Shown: one piece after another, positions 45,489-55,262 of the stretch
Numbering within the stretch: the stretch's first letter is position 1
Layout of the letters: every line of letters starts with the position of its first letter
Assembly (NCBI RefSeq): GCF_041222825.1
Contig: NZ_CP139482.1
Location: 2,387,001-2,451,000 of the forward strand
Source: Candidatus Thalassolituus haligoni
Lineage (GTDB): Bacteria > Pseudomonadota > Gammaproteobacteria > Pseudomonadales > Oceanobacteraceae
Length of the DNA: 64,000 nt
Direction of reading: 5' to 3'
The notes under the pieces: model-generated
The model's input: only the letters and a program-made list of their open reading frames with translations
The model's database searches: none
What the model was told of the DNA's origin: nothing
Made by a program: the position numbers and the translations under genes

Positions 45489-46883
45489 GTGAATCTGTCT
45501 CTCAAAGCCAAAATCCTGTTGCTGACCGTACTGCCACTGATTGCGCTGTCACTGACCATCAGCTGGATGTATCAGCGACAGGCCAAGGAGCTGGCGCAAC
45601 AACAAGTCGATATTTTTGAAGAAAATCTGATGGCCAGCCGCCGCGAGGCGCTGAAAAACCACGTCCATCTGGCCATGAACTCCATCTTTCCAGTCCTCGA
45701 ACAACTCGACGGCGGCCTTGAACACTCGATTGCCGAATACCAAATCAAGCATCAACTGCGTGGTATGCGTTATGGCAGCGATGGCTACTTTTTTGCCTAC
45801 ACCCCCGATGGCATCAATCTGGTACACCCCACCCAGCCGAATCTGGAAGGACAGGATCTGATTGGCCTGCAGGATGAAAACGGTCAGTTCGTCATACGTG
45901 ATTTGCTCAATATCGCCAAAGCTGGCGGCGGTTATTACCAGTACCTCTGGCGTAAGCCGACCGATGGCAACGACGTCAACAAACTCAGCTATGTCGTCCA
46001 GATCCCGGAATTGGGATGGATGATGGGTACCGGCCTGTATGTTGACGACATTGCCAAAGAAATTGCCCTGATGAAGCAAAAGGTCGCCAGCAATGTGCGT
46101 AACAGTGTCTGGGCTTCAACCATTTTGCTGATTGTCACCCTCTCGACCGTGGTGCTGATTGTCACCCTGGTCAATATGCACACCACCCAACTGGCCGATC
46201 AGCACTTGCAACAGCTGGCCAACCGGTTTGTGACCTTCCAGGTGATACAGCGGCGTCATTTTGCCCGAGAATTACACGATGGCATCAACCAGCTGCTGGT
46301 GTCGGCCAAATTGCGGCTGAATCTTGCCGACAAACAATGGCCAGACCGCCAGGCGCTGGAGCATCAAACCAAAGCCGTCGAACAACTGAATATCGCCATT
46401 CAGGAAATCCGCCGCATCTCCCATAACCTGCGCCCGGTGTTGCTGGATGATCTGGGACTGGAAGCCGCGTTACATGGCCTGCTGGATGAGCTTGAAGAAC
46501 AATCCCACATCGATACCCGCCGCCGTATCCGGCTGCCACGGGAACGCCTGCCCGATGCCATAGAAATGACCATCTATCGCGTCGTGCAGGAAGCCATTAC
46601 CAATATCCGCAAACACGCCAGAGCAACCCAGGTCACCCTCAGTCTGACCGCCAGTTTTCAGCAACTGGTACTGACCATGGGAGACAACGGCTGCGGTTTC
46701 GCCAGTGACGAAGATGCCAGCGGTATTGGCCTGATGAACATGCGTGAACGGGTCGAGCTACTAGGAGGAAAGTTTAGTGTTCGCAGTCGACGTACCAAAG
46801 GTACACTTGTGAAAGCAGCTTTTCTGCTCAACCCGGAGCCGGAACTGGCGCGGGGCCCAGTACTCAGCAAGGAACCCAAATGA
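45489..46883 (+). CDS. Cache-domain sensor histidine kinase (HisKA_3/NarL type)
   Basis: The 464-residue kinase has a first transmembrane helix near residues 7-27 and a periplasmic single-Cache domain (about 30-200) with D-G-Y-F-F-A-Y, L-V-H-P and G-T-G-L-Y-V-D-D-I. A second helix lies at about 203-227. The HisKA_3 histidine is in R-E-L-H-D-G-I-N-Q-L, and the ATPase domain ends with D-N-G-C-G-F and G-I-G-L-M-N-M-R-E-R. Cache domains of this kind bind small organic acids. The gene follows the TRAP operon by 68 bp and overlaps the response regulator start by 4 bp. It probably senses the substrate of that transporter. The GTG start is fixed by the first helix. Confidence 0.88.
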   Translation: MNLSLKAKILLLTVLPLIALSLTISWMYQRQAKELAQQQVDIFEENLMASRREALKNHVHLAMNSIFPVLEQLDGGLEHSIAEYQIKHQLRGMRYGSDGYFFAYTPDGINLVHPTQPNLEGQDLIGLQDENGQFVIRDLLNIAKAGGGYYQYLWRKPTDGNDVNKLSYVVQIPELGWMMGTGLYVDDIAKEIALMKQKVASNVRNSVWASTILLIVTLSTVVLIVTLVNMHTTQLADQHLQQLANRFVTFQVIQRRHFARELHDGINQLLVSAKLRLNLADKQWPDRQALEHQTKAVEQLNIAIQEIRRISHNLRPVLLDDLGLEAALHGLLDELEEQSHIDTRRRIRLPRERLPDAIEMTIYRVVQEAITNIRKHARATQVTLSLTASFQQLVLTMGDNGCGFASDEDASGIGLMNMRERVELLGGKFSVRSRRTKGTLVKAAFLLNPEPELARGPVLSKEPK

Positions 46884-47557
46884 ACACCACCCGCGCGCGT
46901 CCGCTTATTCGTCTGTTGATCGCGGACGATCATCCGATGGTGAGAGAAGGGCTGAAGGTCAGCCTGGAGAGCGAACACTTTATCGAAGTAATCGCCGATG
47001 TCAGCAATGGTCAACAAGCACTGGAACAGGCGGCCTTGCTGGGGCCAGACGTGGTCTTGCTGGATATTTCCATGCCGGTTATGGGAGGCCTGGAAGCCTG
47101 TAAGTCCTTTCGCCAGCGCTTGCCAGAAATTCGCCTGCTGATTGTCACCATGCACGATAACCGCGAATACATTCTCAAGGCTGTACAGGCCGGTGCGGCA
47201 GGCTATGTATTAAAAGACGTACCGACCGAAGAGCTGCTGCTGGCGGTGCAGACAGTCTTTCAGGGCGGCACCTACTTCAGTTCCAGCGTGGCCAAAACCC
47301 TGTTCAGCGAGTTCGGCACAGCGCCAACCCGGCTATCCGCAGGCAGCCATGGCCAACAGGCACTCAGCCCCCGCGAAACCGACGTACTGGCCTTACTGAC
47401 CGAAGGCATGGGTAACAAGGAAATCGCCAGCCAGCTGAGCATTTCGGTACGTACCGTAGAAGCTCACCGGCTGAAGATCAAACAGAAACTGGGCATCAAC
47501 AACTCCGCCGGTCTGATTCGTTACGCCCTTGATCACGGTATTGGCAAACCCGTATAA
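46880..47557 (+). CDS. LuxR/NarL-family response regulator
   Basis: The 225-residue regulator has a receiver domain with acidic pocket I-A-D-D-H, phosphorylated aspartate in V-V-L-L-D-I-S-M-P and lysine in V-L-K-D-V. The C-terminal LuxR helix-turn-helix runs about 155-215 (L-S-P-R-E-T-D-V-L-A-L-L then N-K-E-I-A-S-Q-L and V-E-A-H-R-L-K-I-K-Q-K-L). A Ser/Gly-rich linker joins the domains. It overlaps the sensor kinase gene and is its likely partner. The target is probably the adjacent TRAP operon. Confidence 0.92.
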   Translation: MNTTRARPLIRLLIADDHPMVREGLKVSLESEHFIEVIADVSNGQQALEQAALLGPDVVLLDISMPVMGGLEACKSFRQRLPEIRLLIVTMHDNREYILKAVQAGAAGYVLKDVPTEELLLAVQTVFQGGTYFSSSVAKTLFSEFGTAPTRLSAGSHGQQALSPRETDVLALLTEGMGNKEIASQLSISVRTVEAHRLKIKQKLGINNSAGLIRYALDHGIGKPV

Positions 47558-47564
47558 ACCTGTT

Positions 47565-47592
47565 CGTCAGGCTGCCCAGCGGCAGCCTGACG
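47565..47592 (+). other. Strong hairpin at the end of the TRAP-sensor operon
   Basis: A perfect 12-bp stem (47565-47576 with 47581-47592, loop CAGC) begins 7 bp after the response regulator stop codon. No T-run follows, so it may be a factor-assisted terminator or a 3'-end stabilising structure. Confidence 0.55.
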
Positions 47593-47839
47593 CTCACGAA
47601 CGTTCAGTCAACACCCAATTCCTCTCTTATCCTTGCTGTCAACAAGATAGACTCGCGGTTATATACTCTGCGGTTATATCGACGATCGGTTATTCAATAA
47701 CCAGCCACCAGTCGCTGACTGTCGCAGAGAGTCTAATTATTTTTCAGGTATCAAAAAGCGCCATCACATCGTGAATTGCCCAACAATCCACGTTCGTGAA
47801 CTGACGCACATATCATACATCAACACCCGCTTATGCTGC

Positions 47840-47867
47840 GGTCGTAACTTCCTAAAAGTTAACGACC
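47840..47867 (+). promoter_or_regulatory. Inverted repeat in the cellulase leader
   Basis: GGTCGTAACTT (47840-47850) and AAGTTAACGACC (47856-47867) pair with a single bulge. The repeat ends directly before the AAAGGAG ribosome binding site. It could be an operator or an RNA hairpin that affects translation of the cellulase. Confidence 0.5.
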
Positions 47868-47883
47868 AAAGGAGATAGGGTTC

Positions 47884-50800
47884 ATGGATCAGTTGAAATT
47901 TGTCAGGTTAAGGAAAACACTTTTGTCTCTCGCCATTGCCGCCATCGGAACGCAAGCTCATGCCAGCCCCAACTACGGCGAAGCGTTACAAAAATCCATC
48001 TATTTTTACGAAGCCCAACAAGCCGGTGAGTTACCTGCCTGGAATAGGGTGGAATGGCGCGGCGACTCTACCCCTGACGACGGTGCCGACAACGGCGTTG
48101 ATCTGACCGGCGGATGGTTTGATGCCGGCGACCACGTCAAATTCGGTTTGCCGATGGCCGCTTCCGCCACCATGCTGGCTTGGGGTGTGATCGAAAACCC
48201 TGCGGCTTACACCCAATCCGGCCAAATGGTTCATATCAAGAACAATCTGCGTTTTGTCGCCGATTATTTTGTTAATGCCCACCCTGCTCCCCATGTGTTG
48301 TACGGTCAGGTTGGCACCGGCTCCAGTGACCACGCATGGTGGGGGCCTGCCGAAGTAATGCATGCCACTTCGGGAGCAGCATCAACCCGTCCCTCCTACG
48401 CCATTACTGAATCCTGCCCTGGCTCCGACCTGGCTGGTGAAACCGCCGCCGCGCTCGCCGCCATCGCCATGGTATTTGCCAGCGACGATCCGACCTACTC
48501 AGCCACCCTGCTGACTCACGCAGAACAGCTGTACGACTTCGCAAAAAACTTTCAGGGCAAATATTCCGATTGCATTACCGACGCCCAGTCGTTCTACAAT
48601 TCCTGGAGCGGTTATCAAGATGAACTGGTCTGGTCTGCGGCCTGGCTGTACAAGGCCACTGGTAACAACACCTATCTGACTAACGCCAAAACCGACTATA
48701 ACCAGCTCGGCACTGAAGGCCAAAGCAGCAACAAATCCTACAAATGGACCCAGGCCTGGGACGACAAGTCTTACGGTTCCTATGTACTGCTGGCGCAGCT
48801 GACCGGCGAAAGCCAGTACCGGGCCGATGCCGAGCGCTGGCTCGATTACTGGAGTACCGGCTACAACGGTGAGCAAGTCCCTTACACCGCCGGTGGCCTG
48901 GCACAGCTGGATCAATGGGGTGCCAACCGCTATGCGGCCAATACCGCCTGGGTCGCACTGGTGTATTCGGACTACCTCAAATCCATTGAGCCATCCAACA
49001 GCCGCATCAACAGCTACTACAACTTCGCCACCAGCCAGCTTGAATACCTGCTGGGTGACAACCCGATGGGTCACCCCTACCAGATTGGTCTGACCTCGTC
49101 AGGGCCACTCAACCCGCACCATCGTACGGCCCACGGCAGCTGGGCAGATAACATCAGCACCCCGGTTCAAAGCCGCCACCTGCTGATTGGCGCACTGGTC
49201 GGTGGGCCAGCCAGCGGCGACAGCTATACCGATGATCGTACCGATTATGTTGCCAATGAAGTTGCCACCGACTACAACGCCGGTTTCACCTCGGCGCTGG
49301 CACGCCTCTATCTCGACTTTGGTGGTAGTCCCATCGCCGAGAGCGAATTTCCACCCGCAGAAGTACGTGATACCGAGTTTTTTGTCGAAGCCAAGGTTAA
49401 CGCCAGCGGCCCCCGCTTTGTCGAGCTGGCCACCCAGGTACATAACCGTTCAGCCTGGCCTGCCCGTATCAGCAATGCGCTGACGATGCGTTACTGGGTT
49501 GATCTCAGCAGCGAAATAGCCGCAGGATATGCCGCAACAGATGTCACGGTTTCGACCGCTTACAGCCAGGCCAGCGCTATCAGCCAGCTGACGTCATGGG
49601 GTGATCCATCTGATAATATTTACTACGTCGACATATCCTTTGCCGGTATTAATATATTCCCCGGTGGCCAGTCGGATGAGAAAAAGGAAGTGCAATTCCG
49701 CTTGTCGCTACCGACCAATACCAACGACAGCGACTGGGATAACAGTGACGATCCGTCTTGGGACAACTACACCAGCGCGTTGATCGACGCCCCAAAAATC
49801 GCCCTTTACGACGCCGGGGTACTGGTTTGGGGAACCGAACCAACGCCAGCCTGTGGTGCTGACACTGGTATCAACTGTATTCCATCCGCGACCGCAACCA
49901 GTACGACCACACCATATGAAACAGCCGTTAGTATCAGCCTCAGTGGCAGTGATGAAGATGGCAGCATCAATGGCTATCAACTCGATACCGCGCCAAGCCA
50001 CGGCAGCGTAACCATCACGGCAAGCAGCGCCGATTACACTCCCGCCAGCGGCTACTTTGGCAGCGACAGCTTCACCTATGTGGTTGTCGATGATCAGGGG
50101 GCCAGCTCAACCCCTGCTATTGTCAGCATCACGGTGGAAGAACCTATTGTGCCAGCGGTCAGCATCAGCTCCCCGGTGGATGGCAGCGATATCATTCAAG
50201 GCAGTGATTTTGTCCTCAGCTTCGACATGTCCAATGTCGATTCGGTCGAGATTCAACTCAACGGCGGCGTCGTGGCCAGCGCCAATGCCAGTGGCGCTGT
50301 GACCCTGACCGCCCCGTCAACCACCGGCAGCTTTACTGTCTCCCTGACCGGTCTTGATGAAAGCGGTACAGCGACTGGGGCCAGTGCCACACTGACACTG
50401 AATGCCATCGTCGCACCGCCCAACAGTGCCCCTGTTGCCGCGTTCAGTGTCAGCAACAGCTTCCTGAACATCAACCTCGACGCCAGTGCATCTACCGATG
50501 ACGATGGCGATACGCTGACCTATCAATGGGATCTCGGCGACGGTAATAGCGCTTCTGGTGTGACCAGCAACTATAGCTACAGTACTGCAGGTAGTTATGA
50601 CATCACCCTGACCGTCAGCGATGGCGAAGACAGTGATACCTCGACACAAAGTGTCACCGTAGCCGAAGCCCAACCAGGCAGTTTTGACTGCAGTATCGGC
50701 ACCATCGACGAATGGAATACCGGTGCCGTATTCAACGATATCGTCGTCACCAACCTTGGCGACAGTGCCGCTGCCTGGACCGTCGTACTACCCGTCAATG

Positions 50801-51333
50801 GCGCAACCAGTATCGCCAACAGCTGGGGAGCGAGCGTGGCACTCAGCGGCAGCGATATCATTGCAACCGGTGGCAGTCTGGCAGCAGGTGCAAGCTACAG
50901 CTTCGGTTTCCAGCTGGCTCATGATGGCAACTTCAGTTCCGGCGGCTGTAACGATGCATCAGGCACGACAGGCACCGATACTGGAACGGATACTGGTACA
51001 GATACCGGCACCGAGACAGGTGATACTGGCACAGCCGCTTGCAGCTTCACTATTGAAGATGAGTGGAATACCGGCTACACCGGACGTGTCGACCTGACCA
51101 ATACTGGCAGCAGCAACATCGATGGCTGGGCCGTCAGCTGGAGCTTTACCGATGGCAGCACCATGACCAGCGGTTGGAACGCCAGCTTCAGCGGCAGCGA
51201 TCCGATCACTGCGATACCCGTCTCCTGGAACAGCAGTATTGCACCGGGAGCGACGGTCTCCTTTGGTTTTCAGGGCGACAAAGGCAGCAGCGGCGCACCC
51301 AGCGTGACAGTCACTGGCGACATTTGCCAATAA
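47884..51333 (+). CDS. Secreted modular GH9 endoglucanase with CBM3c, Ig-like, PKD and CBM2 domains
   Basis: This 1149-residue protein has a signal peptide ending near A-H-A-S (residue 28). The GH9 catalytic domain (about 29-480) has the D-A-G-D motif (D80, D83; catalytic base), H-H-R-T-A-H-G-S-W and the acid E459 in N-E-V-A-T-D-Y-N-A-G-F. A CBM3c-like module follows (about 497-655; R-S-G/A-W-P-A-R motif), typical of processive endoglucanases. Then come a cadherin-like repeat (about 663-750), an Ig-like domain (about 755-845), a PKD domain (848-930), a CBM2-like module (934-1025), a Thr-Gly-Asp linker and a C-terminal CBM2 (1052-1149) with conserved tryptophans. It degrades cellulose outside the cell. 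The Asp/Thr-rich linker is a pattern common in marine cellulolytic gammaproteobacteria. Confidence 0.93.
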   Translation: MDQLKFVRLRKTLLSLAIAAIGTQAHASPNYGEALQKSIYFYEAQQAGELPAWNRVEWRGDSTPDDGADNGVDLTGGWFDAGDHVKFGLPMAASATMLAWGVIENPAAYTQSGQMVHIKNNLRFVADYFVNAHPAPHVLYGQVGTGSSDHAWWGPAEVMHATSGAASTRPSYAITESCPGSDLAGETAAALAAIAMVFASDDPTYSATLLTHAEQLYDFAKNFQGKYSDCITDAQSFYNSWSGYQDELVWSAAWLYKATGNNTYLTNAKTDYNQLGTEGQSSNKSYKWTQAWDDKSYGSYVLLAQLTGESQYRADAERWLDYWSTGYNGEQVPYTAGGLAQLDQWGANRYAANTAWVALVYSDYLKSIEPSNSRINSYYNFATSQLEYLLGDNPMGHPYQIGLTSSGPLNPHHRTAHGSWADNISTPVQSRHLLIGALVGGPASGDSYTDDRTDYVANEVATDYNAGFTSALARLYLDFGGSPIAESEFPPAEVRDTEFFVEAKVNASGPRFVELATQVHNRSAWPARISNALTMRYWVDLSSEIAAGYAATDVTVSTAYSQASAISQLTSWGDPSDNIYYVDISFAGINIFPGGQSDEKKEVQFRLSLPTNTNDSDWDNSDDPSWDNYTSALIDAPKIALYDAGVLVWGTEPTPACGADTGINCIPSATATSTTTPYETAVSISLSGSDEDGSINGYQLDTAPSHGSVTITASSADYTPASGYFGSDSFTYVVVDDQGASSTPAIVSITVEEPIVPAVSISSPVDGSDIIQGSDFVLSFDMSNVDSVEIQLNGGVVASANASGAVTLTAPSTTGSFTVSLTGLDESGTATGASATLTLNAIVAPPNSAPVAAFSVSNSFLNINLDASASTDDDGDTLTYQWDLGDGNSASGVTSNYSYSTAGSYDITLTVSDGEDSDTSTQSVTVAEAQPGSFDCSIGTIDEWNTGAVFNDIVVTNLGDSAAAWTVVLPVNGATSIANSWGASVALSGSDIIATGGSLAAGASYSFGFQLAHDGNFSSGGCNDASGTTGTDTGTDTGTDTGTETGDTGTAACSFTIEDEWNTGYTGRVDLTNTGSSNIDGWAVSWSFTDGSTMTSGWNASFSGSDPITAIPVSWNSSIAPGATVSFGFQGDKGSSGAPSVTVTGDICQ

Positions 51334-51366
51334 ACCACTAACACAGCCGAGCAAGCCCCCGCGATT

Positions 51367-51398
51367 GCCATCCGGTGTTATCACCGGGTGGCTTTTTT
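51367..51398 (+). terminator. Rho-independent terminator of the cellulase gene
   Basis: An 11-bp stem (51367-51377 with 51382-51392, one T-G pair) is followed by six T. It lies 34 bp past the stop codon. Confidence 0.92.
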
Positions 51399-51544
51399 GG
51401 ATTCACGCATCGTCTCCTCAATGCGAAGGCTAATCTGCAGAGCATGAGGGTGCTGCATCAAGCGCAGTTATTGATAGATGTGCCCATGAGTACTTGCAAG
51501 CAACTCCGTTTAGCGAAGTCCTGGCGCGCTTCGTAACTGACCAA

Positions 51545-52276
51545 CTACCCTGATACGATCGGCTCGGACTGAATCTGACCCAGTAGCTCGACCATGCTGT
51601 GGTAATAATAAGACACCAGATTCGGCACCCATTTTTCCTGATGCCCTACCAGGCGTGGACGAATAAACTGGTAACGAGTCTCCAGCTTGGTGACCAGATC
51701 CTTTGATTGGGCCGTTTGCCTGATGATGGTTAATTCCTTTTCTATTTCCGTATCCAGCAATTCCATAATGTCTGGCCGGCCATCCATCAACAGCATATTA
51801 ATCGAACTGAAAGTGCCCGTTTGATAAGCCAGATTCTGCATCGACAAATACAGCGCCATACGGGTTTCCGGGGTATTCGCCTTGTCGTGAGGCTGTAATA
51901 GCTGTTCCAGCCGGGCATGGTTTTGAACAACTTTATTGATCCAGACTGGCCGCATATGAGCGTATTCTTCAGGCTCTGCTTCCAACCGTTTAATCGACTT
52001 GATCAGATTATCTATCGGCTGACTCAGCTCATTGGCATAGGACTGCTTGGCCGCCCATGCACGAACGTCTTCAAATGCCTCCCAATACTGTTGTTGCAAA
52101 CCAGGGTCGCGGTTTTCAAAACTGGGGTTATAAAACATCAACAAGTTACTGAGGCCATTTAACGACTGCAATCGGGCTTCCGTTACCGAGTTGATCCGGG
52201 CCTGAACAGAGAGCGATGTCAAAGCCATCACTAATGCCAGTGTCCATACCACCAGCCAGGATTTAATCGAAATCAT
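51545..52276 (-). CDS. Exported alpha-helical protein, unknown function
   Basis: The 243-residue product has a cleavable signal peptide (about residues 1-27, ending S-V-Q-A-R). The mature chain is almost entirely predicted helix, rich in Leu, Gln and Glu, with no cysteines. The layout resembles four-helix-bundle periplasmic sensor domains, but no cytoplasmic signalling domain follows. I recognise no family. GAGGTAG lies just upstream of the ATG. The gene is between the cellulase (opposite strand) and an FrsA-like hydrolase gene with a 145-bp gap. Confidence 0.6.
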   Translation of the reverse strand: MISIKSWLVVWTLALVMALTSLSVQARINSVTEARLQSLNGLSNLLMFYNPSFENRDPGLQQQYWEAFEDVRAWAAKQSYANELSQPIDNLIKSIKRLEAEPEEYAHMRPVWINKVVQNHARLEQLLQPHDKANTPETRMALYLSMQNLAYQTGTFSSINMLLMDGRPDIMELLDTEIEKELTIIRQTAQSKDLVTKLETRYQFIRPRLVGHQEKWVPNLVSYYYHSMVELLGQIQSEPIVSG

Positions 52277-52421
52277 GGGGCTACCTCAGTTTGTTATTTT
52301 TATTGGAGAATCCACACCCGGAAAAACCCTGAACCCTCGGTGCAGCGGTGGCACCAAGGGTCAGGGTTCATTCAAAAGGTATTATTCGGGGTTACAGCCA
52401 CGAACTTGCAGACAGACTGAA

Positions 52422-53573
52422 TCAGTCCATTGCTGCAAAGGTTTGCGCACACCAGTCGGCGATAAAATCACGCATCGCCGTACCGTTATCGGCACCGCAG
52501 TGTTCAATTTCGAAATCTTCGGGCGTGAAAACACGGATATCACACTTGGCCGCGTTCACTGCCTGTTCTTGGCTGCGATAGGCGTCCGATACCGGCACCT
52601 GACGATCGCCCTGGCCATGAGTGATCAAGAATGGCATATGGATTTTTTCGATCTGCCCATCCAGCGTGATGTTGTCACAGTACTTCATAAAGGAATCCAT
52701 GTTGTCATGGCCCCAGACCCACATTACGTGATCCCAGTAATGCGGCACCGGATTTTCCCCTTCACGCTGCTGGCGACGGTGTTGCAAATCGCCCCATAAA
52801 TGGTTGGCACCCATCACCGCACACAAGGCAAAACGCGGCTCGTTGGCGGCTGCGCGAGGAGCGTAATAACCACCCAGTGACAAACCGAACATACCGATTT
52901 TGTTCTCGTCCACATCGGCACGAGACGCCAGATAGTCATACGCCGGAGTGGCCCAGGCTTCACTGTTATAAACCGCTGTCAGGCCACGCTTGCGCAGCGC
53001 TTCGCCAGTTCCTGGCTGATCCACAAACAGGGTGTACATGCCACGTTCGAGGTTCGATTCCCCATGGCCCGCCATATAAACCTGTTCTTTCATGGAATCC
53101 AGACCATTACAGGACACCAACGCCGGACGTTTGATGCCGCTGCCATCGTGGACAAAAATTGCCGGGTAAGACGTATCGCCGTAGGGGATTTCAACAAAAT
53201 CGATGTGCAGACCCCGGCATTGCACGTACTTGCGGAACAACTCCAGACCTTTATCGTAAGCTTCCCAGCGTGGGGCGTAATCCCGCGACTGCATCCGCTC
53301 AGCCGACAGGTAATAACCAAAGGCACGACCATACTTGGTGCCCGCAGACAGGGTATAACCAGCGGCTTCATCGGCTTCGGCGTTTTTAGTGACTTGATCA
53401 GCTACCGCAATCCAGCTGTCGAACAACAGCGCCGTGCCCGCGTCCTCACCCTTCGCTGCCGCTTCCTTGATAGGACGAATGGCAACGTCCACCTCACCAT
53501 GGTTACCACCACACACCAACGCCAGGTTGGTTTGCAGGTTCCAGACGTAATTCCCCGGGAATGGTTCAAACAT
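52422..53573 (-). CDS. Alpha/beta hydrolase, FrsA / DUF1100-like esterase
   Basis: The 383-residue protein has a helical N-terminal region (about 1-150) and a C-terminal alpha/beta hydrolase fold. The nucleophile lies in G-L-S-L-G-G-Y-Y-A-P-R (Ser near residue 240), with preceding V-D-Q-P-G-T-G-E-A-L-R, a probable acid in T-H-G-Q-G-D-R-Q-V-P and the histidine in E-H-C-G-A-D-N. The arrangement resembles FrsA and the 2,6-dihydroxypseudooxynicotine hydrolase family, which cleave esters or C-C bonds. Substrate unknown. GAGGAG stands before the ATG. No signal peptide, so cytoplasmic. Confidence 0.8.
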   Translation of the reverse strand: MFEPFPGNYVWNLQTNLALVCGGNHGEVDVAIRPIKEAAAKGEDAGTALLFDSWIAVADQVTKNAEADEAAGYTLSAGTKYGRAFGYYLSAERMQSRDYAPRWEAYDKGLELFRKYVQCRGLHIDFVEIPYGDTSYPAIFVHDGSGIKRPALVSCNGLDSMKEQVYMAGHGESNLERGMYTLFVDQPGTGEALRKRGLTAVYNSEAWATPAYDYLASRADVDENKIGMFGLSLGGYYAPRAAANEPRFALCAVMGANHLWGDLQHRRQQREGENPVPHYWDHVMWVWGHDNMDSFMKYCDNITLDGQIEKIHMPFLITHGQGDRQVPVSDAYRSQEQAVNAAKCDIRVFTPEDFEIEHCGADNGTAMRDFIADWCAQTFAAMD

Positions 53574-53953
53574 AGAATTCTCCTCATGGCCCAGCAGTTA
53601 TCTGCCAGCCAATAGCCAAGACCTGAGCGTCATCAACCCGGAGTGGAATAGCAACCACCGGTAATACGGAAAGATGACGCCCTGCGTTAAATCAGCAGAC
53701 GCGTGTATCCGAACCGGCGCTTAAAAAGGAAATAAAGCGCATTGTTATTGTTCTCGTACCAGCGAGTTGCAGACACCGGCACGCCGGCATCTTTAGTTAC
53801 AAGGACAGGCTAACGAGGATACAGGTATCGGTGAAATCGTTTGATCCCATGGGAGGTATCGACAAATCAGGACAGAAAAAGCAAGCCGATGCTGAGCCAC
53901 ATTACGCAGCCACAGGCCGTGATAGAGGAACGTCCAGATAACTTGCGGCTTGA
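53574..53953. other. Intergenic region without a recognised gene
   Basis: About 380 bp between two minus-strand genes. It should hold the promoter of the FrsA-like gene and the 3' end of the phospholipase message. I see no open frame with a ribosome binding site, no clear terminator and no repeat of note. Confidence 0.4.
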
Positions 53954-55093
53954 TCAGCGCAACTTGAAGCCGATGCCAATGGAGTTTTGCTTGCGGGTAT
54001 AGTCCGAAAGCGTATTCATGGCACCAAAATGCGCTTTGATAAAAAACGGAATTTCCAGGTTATTAGCCGGAATCCACGGCAGCATCAGGTGAATGTCGTA
54101 GGAATCCGTTCCCAGCCCCTGATCGCCAATCACCCATTCCACCCCCAGCTCCATTTCCGGAATGGCGGCAAACGGGGTTTTGAAGGGTTTATTCAAGACC
54201 AGATTCACCCGGTCGTAATCATTGATACGCAGCCCGCTGTTGGCCTGCTTACCCCAATAGACCTTGGAGTCGTCGGTTAAATAGAGCTTGCTGCTCACCC
54301 AGAAACTGAAACAGGACAGCCGACTGCTGCAATCATCGTCATCAGCATCACGCCCAACCGTATTAAACTTGCCTTCCAGTGCCAAGTAGTTGGCACTGCG
54401 ACTGATCGAGTCGAAGTATTCGTAGCCGCCACTGTCCAGCTCAACCTGGGCAATATATTGGCCATAATAGGGCGACGCCGGATTGTTATATGTCTTTTTG
54501 GCGCTGATTACCTGACCATTGGATCGGTGTTCCACACTGATATTGAACCATTCCAGCGCCGTATCGCCCCAATACACATCGCGATAGTATTTGCGATAAT
54601 GAAGCGCCGGATTACTGATCCGGTTAATCACCGGGCTGGATGGCCGGGTAGCGGCATAAAAATCAAATTCGCCGGTATAAGAAAAGAAGGCTTCCCAGCG
54701 GTTGCGATAATTTTCCAGACAGTCTATTTCCGGCACTGATTTTTTGCCGCCGTCGGCATTCAACAGTTTCAGTGGCATACAATGGGGTTTGGTAAACAGG
54801 TATTTAAACGAGTAATGGGCTTCAATCGCATTGTCGTCTTTATCCGTCACCTGAAACAGCGAATAATTTGGCCGGTAGGCCATCAGTCGGCTTTTTTTGA
54901 CGTCGCACAAATCCGGACGCTTGCTGCACGCTTTCAGAATTTTTTGCTTTACCAGATCTTCCTTGCTGCACAGCGCCTGAGAGCGATAGCAATCGGCGCT
55001 AACCTTTACATCTTCATAAACACCCGCAAACGAACGGGTAACAACCAACAGCAATAACGCCAATCCGAGTAAACCTTTGCCTACGCCCGGCAT
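53954..55093 (-). CDS. pldA: Outer membrane phospholipase A1 (OMPLA)
   Basis: The 379-residue protein has a signal peptide ending near S-F-A-G. It is predicted to form a 12-strand barrel that hydrolyses phospholipids in the outer leaflet when the membrane is disturbed. The catalytic site reads V-E-H-R-S-N-G-Q with His189 and Ser191; Asn203 (K-T-Y-N-N) has exactly the same spacing as the E. coli triad H142/S144/N156. The N-terminal part (about 25-130) has six cysteines and is longer than in E. coli PldA. The chain ends with aromatic and basic residues of the last barrel strand. GGAGAT precedes the ATG. Confidence 0.8.
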   Translation of the reverse strand: MPGVGKGLLGLALLLLVVTRSFAGVYEDVKVSADCYRSQALCSKEDLVKQKILKACSKRPDLCDVKKSRLMAYRPNYSLFQVTDKDDNAIEAHYSFKYLFTKPHCMPLKLLNADGGKKSVPEIDCLENYRNRWEAFFSYTGEFDFYAATRPSSPVINRISNPALHYRKYYRDVYWGDTALEWFNISVEHRSNGQVISAKKTYNNPASPYYGQYIAQVELDSGGYEYFDSISRSANYLALEGKFNTVGRDADDDDCSSRLSCFSFWVSSKLYLTDDSKVYWGKQANSGLRINDYDRVNLVLNKPFKTPFAAIPEMELGVEWVIGDQGLGTDSYDIHLMLPWIPANNLEIPFFIKAHFGAMNTLSDYTRKQNSIGIGFKLR

Positions 55094-55262
55094 GTTTGAT
55101 CTCCGATAATTTAAGGTAAGACAGTCTGCTTACGCCAACCAGACAATCGACTGTAACAGCCGCCCACCAATATATGAGCAGCATCACGCACTTATCTACC
55201 CGATCAACGGCATTGCTGTATTTGTCATGGGAGGGAAGCAACGCACGCTTTTCAGCAGCCTG

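Noticed and set aside
47565..47592. Rho-independent terminator
   Set aside because: The stem is strong but no T-run follows; reported only as a hairpin.
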